In this document: piece after piece, positions 58,473 to 64,000 of the stretch
Layout: every line of letters starts with the position of its first letter
Numbering within the stretch: position 1 is the first letter of the stretch
DNA from: Sphingobacteriales bacterium
GTDB lineage: Bacteria > Bacteroidota > Bacteroidia > Chitinophagales > Chitinophagaceae
Length of the DNA stretch: 64,000 bases
Direction of reading: 5' to 3'
Assembly (NCBI GenBank): GCA_016219985.1
Contig: JACRJO010000010.1
Span: 1 to 64,000 of the forward strand
Program-made: the position numbers and the translations under genes
Notes under the pieces: model-generated
Databases searched by the model: none
What the model was told of the DNA's origin: nothing
Seen by the model: only the letters and a program-made list of their open reading frames with translations

Positions 58473-59102
58473 ATGAAGAAAATATTATTTGTTACCGGTA
58501 GTTTGGCCCTAATGGCAGCAATGGTCAGTTGCGGCGGCACGAGAAGGGAAGAAGGCCGCGCCTATATGCCGGATATGTCCTACAGCCGGGCTTATGAGAG
58601 CTATGCATCCACCCAGGCGCTGGATAAAGCGGGCGTGAACTATACCGCCAAACCGGTGGAAGGCACCATTGCCCGCGGGGAAATGGCAGCTTACCCGTTC
58701 AAAAATGATTCAACCGGTTATGCAAGATCTGCAGAAGTGAAGAATCCGCTGGATTCCGCGTCCCTGGATCCCAAAGAGGCTGAAAGACTGTTCCTGGTGA
58801 ACTGTGCCATTTGTCATGGTCCCAAACTGGACGGTAACGGCCCGCTCTGGGCCAGCGGGGTATTCCCGGTGGCTCCCCGTAACCTGGTCGGTGATCCGCT
58901 GATGCTGGCGATGGCGGAGGGGACCATGTTCCATTCAGTGACCTACGGAAGGAACACCATGGGCAGCTATGCTTCCCAGCTCAGCACCAAACAACGCTGG
59001 CAGGTGATTGCCTATGTGAAAGCGCAACAGGCGAAGAAAACAGCAGCTGCCCCGGCTCCCGCAGCCGCCGCGAAAGACAGTACAAAAGCGGTCGTGAAAT
59101 AA
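58473..59102 (+). CDS. actE: ActE, monoheme cytochrome c lipoprotein of alternative complex III
   Basis: 209 residues. Lipoprotein signal MKKILFVTGSLALMAAMVSC. PDMSYSRAYESYAS and GTIARGEMAAYPF lead into the heme site CAICHGPKLDGNG (residue about 110), with Met in FHSVTYGRNTMGSY as distal ligand. Ala/Pro-rich C-terminal tail. It shuttles electrons towards the oxidase. Confidence 0.93.
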   Translation: MKKILFVTGSLALMAAMVSCGGTRREEGRAYMPDMSYSRAYESYASTQALDKAGVNYTAKPVEGTIARGEMAAYPFKNDSTGYARSAEVKNPLDSASLDPKEAERLFLVNCAICHGPKLDGNGPLWASGVFPVAPRNLVGDPLMLAMAEGTMFHSVTYGRNTMGSYASQLSTKQRWQVIAYVKAQQAKKTAAAPAPAAAAKDSTKAVVK

Positions 59103-59135
59103 ACTTGTTATTGAAGAAACATTAAATAGTATCTG

Positions 59136-60365
59136 ATGTCAATCCGGGAAAATTTTGTAGTGCCAAAGCGATATAATACCGTTGCCTTAGCGTTAATGGC
59201 GGTTGGTATCCTGGCGATTATTGGTTTATATGTTACCAGCGGCTCTAAAGCGGATCCCCATGAGTCAGCCCGGTTCTGGGCTTCCCTGCTGCAAAACAGT
59301 GTTTTCTTTTTGCTGGTGGTGAATGCTTCCATGTTTTTTATCTGCGCCACCACGCTGGCATGGGGTGGCTGGCAGATGGCTTTCCGCCGGGTGCCGGAAG
59401 CGATCTCCGCCGTGGTGCCCGTGATCGGGGTGATCGCCGGTGCGATCTTACTGGCCATTGCCTTTGGGGACAATCATACTATTTTCCACTGGACCGATAG
59501 CCATCATGTGGCGGAAGATCCCATCCTGAACCACAAGAAAGGATTTTTAAACAAGGGATTTTTTGCAGGAGCTACCGTGCTGACCATTGTGCTCTGGTCC
59601 TTCCTGGGCTGGAAAATGAGGCAGCTCTCCCGCAGCCTGGATGCCAAACCCCTCGCTACGGTGGCAGAAAGAAAGAAATATATCTGGAACAATACCGTTT
59701 GGGCGGCCCTTTTTATCGTGGTGTTCTCCCTCACCGTTATGTCCTCCATTCCCTGGTTATGGTTAATGAGTATCGATGCGCACTGGTACAGCACCATGTA
59801 CAGCTGGTACACATTTGCCAGCACCTTCGTTTCCGGTATGGCGCTGATCGCCCTCTTCGTGGTATTCCTGAAGAACAACGGCTACCTGGAATATACCAAT
59901 AATGAACACCTCCATGACATTGGTAAATTCATGTTCGCCTTCTCCGTGTTCTGGACCTACCTCTGGTTCTCCCAGTTCATGCTGATCTGGTACGCCAACA
60001 TTCCCGAGGAAACCATTTATTTCCAGCCCCGTGCGCACGGGATCTACAAGGGGATCTTCTGGCTCATGTTTATAATCAATTTTATCGCTCCTTTGTTAAT
60101 ATTAATGACCCGGGACGCGAAAAGAAACTACGGAACGATTACATTTATGGCGATCCTGATCATATTTGGTCACTGGCTGGACTTTTACCAGATGGTATTC
60201 CCGGCCGTGTCCCCGGAAAAAGTGCCGATGATATTGTATGATTTCGGAGTGGCTTTGGGTTTTGTGGGACTGATCATGTTCGTAACCGGAAGGGCACTGA
60301 GCAAGGCGCCACTTCTGGCCAAAAACCACCCCTTTGTAAAAGAAAGCCTGATCCACCACACCTGA
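59136..60365 (+). CDS. actF: ActF, integral membrane subunit of alternative complex III
   Basis: 409 residues with about ten membrane helices. SIRENFVVPKRYNTVALALMAVGILAIIG at the start, then FWASLLQNSVFFLLVVNASMFF, WLWLMSIDAHWYSTMYSWY, the SVFWTYLWFSQFMLIWYANIPEE helix and ILIIFGHWLDFYQMVFP are typical of ActF, a distant relative of ActC. 33 bp after actE. Confidence 0.92.
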   Translation: MSIRENFVVPKRYNTVALALMAVGILAIIGLYVTSGSKADPHESARFWASLLQNSVFFLLVVNASMFFICATTLAWGGWQMAFRRVPEAISAVVPVIGVIAGAILLAIAFGDNHTIFHWTDSHHVAEDPILNHKKGFLNKGFFAGATVLTIVLWSFLGWKMRQLSRSLDAKPLATVAERKKYIWNNTVWAALFIVVFSLTVMSSIPWLWLMSIDAHWYSTMYSWYTFASTFVSGMALIALFVVFLKNNGYLEYTNNEHLHDIGKFMFAFSVFWTYLWFSQFMLIWYANIPEETIYFQPRAHGIYKGIFWLMFIINFIAPLLILMTRDAKRNYGTITFMAILIIFGHWLDFYQMVFPAVSPEKVPMILYDFGVALGFVGLIMFVTGRALSKAPLLAKNHPFVKESLIHHT

Positions 60366-60428
60366 CCTCTAAGGTGCGGTAATCAGTTGTTGTCAGATAT
60401 CAGAATAAAAACCATCTCATTTTAAGTT

Positions 60429-61475
60429 ATGCAGACATTTTTCATTGTCGCTATTTTAGCATTGGGCTTTTTGATCACCTTCCAGATCGCCAAAGCCAGT
60501 GAGTATGTGGCCGTATTAAGGGGCTATGAACGGTCCCGCCTGCAGAGCAACCGCATCAACGGGTTTTTGCTCCTTGCTTTCCTCATCATCGGCCTGGTGG
60601 GTGTATTTTATTGCAATGAAAGGCTCAAGGGGAAGATCCTGGGCGTTCCCGCTTCGGATCACGGGGTCCTGGTAGACCGGATGCTGTATGTAACCCTGGG
60701 AATTACCTTTTTTGTGTTTGTGCTGACCCAGATCGGTCTTTTCTGGTTTTCTTATAAATACCAGGAGAAGGAGAATCAAAAGCCTTTTTATTTTCCCCAT
60801 AACAATAAGCTCGAACTGATCTGGACCGTCATTCCGGCTATCACCCTGACGGTGCTGGTGGGTTTCGGTATTTTTTACTGGTTTAAAATAACCGGCGCCG
60901 CCCCCAAGAACGCCATGCGGGTGGAAGTAACGGGCAAGCAGTTCGGCTGGGAATTCCGCTACCCGGGAAAAGACGGGATATTGGGTAAAAAGTATTTCAA
61001 AAATGTAAATCCAGCTGCCAACAACCCGGCCGGCCAGATATGGGATGATCCCGCTAACAACGACGATATTTTTGTTGAACAGGAGATGCACCTGGTGGTG
61101 AACAAACCCGTTCAGCTGGTGATCGGCGCCAAAGATGTGATCCATGACGTGGGTCTGGCCCATTTCCGGATGAAGATGGATGCAGTGCCCGGCACGCCCA
61201 CCACCATGTGGTTTACACCTACCTACACCACCCGCGAGATGCGGGAGAAAACCGGCAACCCGGATTTTGTGTACGAGATCTCCTGCGACCAGATGTGCGG
61301 CAAAGGCCACTGGAGCATGAGAGGCGTCATTGTGGTGGAAACACAGGCGGAATTTGATGCCTGGATGGCCTCCAAAAAACCCCAGTACCTGGTGGCCAAC
61401 CCGGGTAAGGATCCTGCTGTGAAAAAAGATACGCTGAGCGCCACAGCTCCTGTAACCGGTGCAGTAATCAGATAA
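60429..61475 (+). CDS. coxB: Cytochrome c oxidase subunit II (CuA subunit)
   Basis: 348 residues. Two N-terminal hydrophobic stretches plus two classical hairpin helices, then the periplasmic cupredoxin with DVIHDVGLAHFRMKMDAVPG and the CuA motif CDQMCGKGHWSMRG (C, C, H, M in the right spacing). GKQFGWEFRYPGKDG is the aromatic region next to CuA. No C-terminal cytochrome c domain, so not of the caa3 type. It should accept electrons from the ACIII hemes. Confidence 0.93.
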   Translation: MQTFFIVAILALGFLITFQIAKASEYVAVLRGYERSRLQSNRINGFLLLAFLIIGLVGVFYCNERLKGKILGVPASDHGVLVDRMLYVTLGITFFVFVLTQIGLFWFSYKYQEKENQKPFYFPHNNKLELIWTVIPAITLTVLVGFGIFYWFKITGAAPKNAMRVEVTGKQFGWEFRYPGKDGILGKKYFKNVNPAANNPAGQIWDDPANNDDIFVEQEMHLVVNKPVQLVIGAKDVIHDVGLAHFRMKMDAVPGTPTTMWFTPTYTTREMREKTGNPDFVYEISCDQMCGKGHWSMRGVIVVETQAEFDAWMASKKPQYLVANPGKDPAVKKDTLSATAPVTGAVIR

Positions 61476-61517
61476 AAAAATGTAACGACCCGCAACGTTG
61501 TTTAAATAAAAGAAACT

Positions 61518-63323
61518 ATGAGCGAAGCAATCAATATACATTCCGGAGCAGCCGTGCATGCTGTACACCATGATAACGGACATGGACATCATGAGCAGTC
61601 CTTTATCTCGAAGTATATCTTCAGTATGGACCATAAAACCATCGGTAAGCAATTCCTGATTACCGGTATCGTATGGGCCATTATCGGGGGCCTGTTCTCC
61701 GTACTGTTCCGTTTGCAACTGGGTTTCCCGGATCAGAGTTTCCCGATACTGGAAACTTTCTTTGGTCATTGGGCAAAAGGCGGGCAGATCCAGCCGGAGT
61801 TTTATTACGGCCTCGTTACCATCCACGGAACCGTGCTGGTGTTCTTTGTATTGACTGCCGGCCTGAGCGGAACCTTTGCCAACCTGCTGATTCCCCTGCA
61901 GATCGGCGCCCGTGATATGGCTTCTCCTTTCCTGAACATGCTTTCTTACTGGTTCTTCTTTATCGCCAGTATCATTATGCTGTCTTCCATCTTCGTGCAT
62001 ACCGGTCCCGCATCCGGGGGCTGGACCATGTACCCCCCGCTGAGCGCCCTGCGCCAGGCGGGTGATGGTCAGAAGATCGGTACCGACCTCTGGCTGATCG
62101 CGATGGCGCTCTTTATTGTATCCTCCCTGCTGGGCGGTCTGAACTATATTTCCACGATCCTGAATATGCGTACGAAAGGGATGAGCATGACCCGCCTGCC
62201 TTTGCCGGTTTGGGCAATGTTCTTCACCGCTGTACTGGGCGTATTGTCTTTCCCGGTCTTATTATCCGGCGCCATCCTGCTGATCTTTGACCGTAACCTC
62301 GGGACCAGTTTCTACCTGAGTGATATCGTGATCAACGGGGAGATCCTGCCGAATGAAGGCGGTAGCGCTATTTTGTACCAGCACCTGTTCTGGTTCCTCG
62401 GTCACCCGGAAGTATATATCATCCTGCTGCCCGCGATGGGAATGGTGTCCGAAATATTATCAGTAAATGCCCGCAAACCCATCTTTGGTTATATGGCGAT
62501 GCTGGGCTCCATGTTCTCGATCGCTATCCTGGCCTTCCTGGTATGGGCGCACCATATGTTTGTAACGGGACTGAATCCTTTCCTCGGATCCGTGTTCGTG
62601 TTACTGACCCTGCTGATCGCGGTGCCTTCCGCCATTAAAGTATTTAACTGGCTTACCACCCTGTGGAGAGGGAATATCCGCTTTACCCCGGCGGCCTTAT
62701 TTGCCATCGGTTTTGTGAGCTTGTTCATCTCCGGGGGGCTGACCGGTATCTTCCTGGGTAACTCCACGATTGATATTCACCTGCACGATACCATGTTCGT
62801 GGTGGCGCACTTCCACATTGTAATGGGGGTGGCTTCTTTCTTTGGCATGTTTGCTGGTGTGTATCACTGGTTCCCCAAGATGTTTGGCCGTTACCTGAAC
62901 AATACCCTCGGGTACCTGCATTTCTGGGTAACGATGGTGGGCGCTTACCTGATCTTCTGGCCCATGCACTACCAGGGCCTGGCCGGTATGCCGCGCCGTT
63001 ATCTCGATAAAAGAGGCTGGGTTTCTTTCAACCAGTTCGCCGACCTTGATAAAATGATTACCGTTGTTTCCATCATCGTGTTTGCGGTACAGCTGATGTT
63101 TGTGTTCAATTTCTTCTATTCCATTTTTAAAGGAAGAAAGGTCACCAGCCAGAATCCCTGGGGCGCCAATACCCTCGAGTGGACCACGAAGATCACCCCG
63201 GGTCATGGCAACTGGGATGGGGAAATTCCGGAAGTACACCGCTGGCCTTATGACTATGCAAAAGATGGCCGCGAGTTTATTCCGCAGACGGAGCCGGTGG
63301 GGGCGAATGAGAGTAAGCATTAG
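61518..63323 (+). CDS. coxA: Cytochrome c oxidase subunit I (heme-copper oxidase)
   Basis: 601 residues, 12 membrane helices. Heme and CuB ligands are visible: the first-helix His of YGLVTIHGTVLVFF, WFLGHPEVYIILLP (CuB His and the Tyr of the cross-linked pair), AHHMFVTGL and HDTMFVVAHFHIVMG. A His-rich N-terminal stretch (HAVHHDNGHGHHEQSF) precedes the first helix. The E of the PEVY and the YxxS-type A-family features suggest an A-type proton pump; this is an inference. Confidence 0.93.
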   Translation: MSEAINIHSGAAVHAVHHDNGHGHHEQSFISKYIFSMDHKTIGKQFLITGIVWAIIGGLFSVLFRLQLGFPDQSFPILETFFGHWAKGGQIQPEFYYGLVTIHGTVLVFFVLTAGLSGTFANLLIPLQIGARDMASPFLNMLSYWFFFIASIIMLSSIFVHTGPASGGWTMYPPLSALRQAGDGQKIGTDLWLIAMALFIVSSLLGGLNYISTILNMRTKGMSMTRLPLPVWAMFFTAVLGVLSFPVLLSGAILLIFDRNLGTSFYLSDIVINGEILPNEGGSAILYQHLFWFLGHPEVYIILLPAMGMVSEILSVNARKPIFGYMAMLGSMFSIAILAFLVWAHHMFVTGLNPFLGSVFVLLTLLIAVPSAIKVFNWLTTLWRGNIRFTPAALFAIGFVSLFISGGLTGIFLGNSTIDIHLHDTMFVVAHFHIVMGVASFFGMFAGVYHWFPKMFGRYLNNTLGYLHFWVTMVGAYLIFWPMHYQGLAGMPRRYLDKRGWVSFNQFADLDKMITVVSIIVFAVQLMFVFNFFYSIFKGRKVTSQNPWGANTLEWTTKITPGHGNWDGEIPEVHRWPYDYAKDGREFIPQTEPVGANESKH

Positions 63324-63462
63324 GGATAGTCGGTAGTCGATAGTCAGAAGTACGATATACGGGGCTTGATGCCGCCAACCTGCCTACTCGCCTCGCGGCG
63401 AAGCGGGCCGGACAGGCAGGTTAACAACTGACAACTGACATGTTTTTTAAAATACGCGAAGG
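63324..63462. repeat. Low-complexity repeat and variant CCTGCC palindrome between coxA and ctaB
   Basis: 63324-63360 is 'gatagtcggtagtcgatagtc' type repeat. 63378-63421 is a 44-bp variant of the palindromes at 10826 and 34945 (ACCTGCCTACTCGCCTCGCG ... GGACAGGCAGGT), with a one-base insertion near the right end. No terminator, so ctaB may be transcribed with the operon. Confidence 0.75.
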
Positions 63463-64000
63463 ATGAAAAAGTTCAGGGACTATGTGATGCTGATGAAGCC
63501 TTCGCTGAGTATCATGGTGGTGTTCAGCAGTGTGATCAGTTACCTGCTGGCGCCGAAAGTTGTCGAGTACAACTGGGGCATGATATTCTTGCTCTTTGCA
63601 GGTGGGATGCTGGTATCGGGAAGCGCCAACGCGATCAACCAGGTGGTTGAAAAAGATACGGATGCACAGATGAAACGGACCTCCACCCGGCCCGTGGCGG
63701 CCGGAAGGATAACAGTCACGGAGGGCTGGGCTTTTGCGGTGATCACCGGGGCCGCCGGAATCTATGTACTCGGTGCGTATTTCAACTGGTTGTCCGCCGG
63801 GCTGGCTGCTTTCAGTTTGTTCCTCTACGCTTTTATCTATACGCCGTTGAAGAAAGTCAATTCAATTGCGGTACTGATGGGAGCTGTACCCGGGGCCCTG
63901 CCCTGTTTGATCGGCTGGGCAGCCGGGGATGACAAACTTTCCACCGGCGGATGGATCCTGTTTGCCTTCCAGTTCTTCTGGCAATTTCCCCATTTCTGGG
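63463..64000 (+). CDS. ctaB: Protoheme IX farnesyltransferase, N-terminal part
   Basis: The frame opens with MKKFRDYVMLMKPSLSIMVV at 63463 and runs off the window after 179 codons. SGSANAINQVVEKDTDAQMKRTSTRPVAAG is the NxxxDxxxD prenyl-diphosphate-binding region of heme O synthase, followed by membrane helices and YTPLKKVNSIAVLMGAVPGALP. It converts heme B to heme O for the oxidase encoded just upstream. The rest of the gene lies beyond the window. Confidence 0.93.
   Translation, partial: MKKFRDYVMLMKPSLSIMVVFSSVISYLLAPKVVEYNWGMIFLLFAGGMLVSGSANAINQVVEKDTDAQMKRTSTRPVAAGRITVTEGWAFAVITGAAGIYVLGAYFNWLSAGLAAFSLFLYAFIYTPLKKVNSIAVLMGAVPGALPCLIGWAAGDDKLSTGGWILFAFQFFWQFPHFW

Noticed and set aside
60516..62000. 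A 494-codon open frame on the minus strand across coxB and coxA
   Set aside because: It is antisense to two well-supported oxidase genes, is His/Gly-rich without any domain, and arises from the GC-rich codon use of the true genes.
1..64000. tRNA, rRNA and riboswitch genes
   Set aside because: No tRNA cloverleaf with TTCGA and CCA-type ends, no rRNA conserved block and no known riboswitch core was recognised by eye; a tRNAscan/Infernal run would settle this.

Overview
The window reads as chromosome of a Bacteroidota bacterium, most likely a member of the Chitinophagaceae. Evidence for this is a single-chain fused 2-oxoacid dehydrogenase E1, an alternative complex III operon (actABCDEF) followed directly by cytochrome c oxidase and ctaB, the futalosine-route menaquinone gene mqnC, many short lipoproteins with a Cys lipobox, start sites preceded by TAnnTTTG elements, and membrane LytTR and AraC/DJ-1 regulators. 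I cannot name genus or species from sequence alone.

Layout. 1-131 is the tail of an IS transposase. 0.2-9.1 kb is a minus-strand block: serine hydrolase, small hypothetical, fused E1, a pair of M16 peptidases split by a GIY-YIG nuclease gene sitting between two 118-bp direct repeats, and an aspartyl protease-PDZ protein. 9.3-11.2 kb holds mqnC (with an in-frame 63-bp repeat insertion) and a DUF3817 membrane protein. 11.2-26.6 kb is an accessory region. It contains AT-rich one-gene units, five of which end in long attC-like imperfect inverted repeats (a sixth has a half-site). Five copies of a second repeat ('R'), a membrane LytTR regulator, a beta-lactamase-fold hydrolase, DinB, a PLP decarboxylase and an MjaI-type restriction-modification system lie among them. 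26.6-31.6 kb has envelope and lipid genes (fatty acid hydroxylase, lipoproteins, transglutaminase, small barrel). 31.6-38.4 kb is an AraC-family regulator followed by a co-oriented run of small VOC, SRPBCC, GyrI-like, DoxX-like, RibD-like and DUF1801 proteins. 38.7-46.8 kb holds a lipoprotein, a diheme cytochrome c, a PagL-like barrel, nagA, a D-aminoacylase-type amidohydrolase and a penicillin acylase. 47-51.4 kb has a Crp-type regulator, small membrane proteins, a CarboxypepD_reg-like protein and purN. 51.7-64 kb is the respiratory operon.

How the genes work together. mqnC makes a menaquinone precursor. Menaquinol is the expected substrate of ACIII (ActA-F), which passes electrons through its c hemes to the CuA-type oxidase encoded immediately downstream, and CtaB starts heme modification for that oxidase. 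A promoter-like TTG/TATTTTTG pair precedes actA.

The two most interesting non-standard signals are (1) the attC-like cassette array without any integrase in the window, and (2) a family of structured palindromes with conserved asymmetric internal segments, found around the GIY-YIG gene and once as a solo copy. A second palindrome type (CCTGCC) and low-complexity repeats have entered non-coding DNA, other palindromes and even reading frames (mqnC, the E1 linker, the C-terminus of the first hydrolase). All functional statements come from reading motifs; no search or folding program was run.
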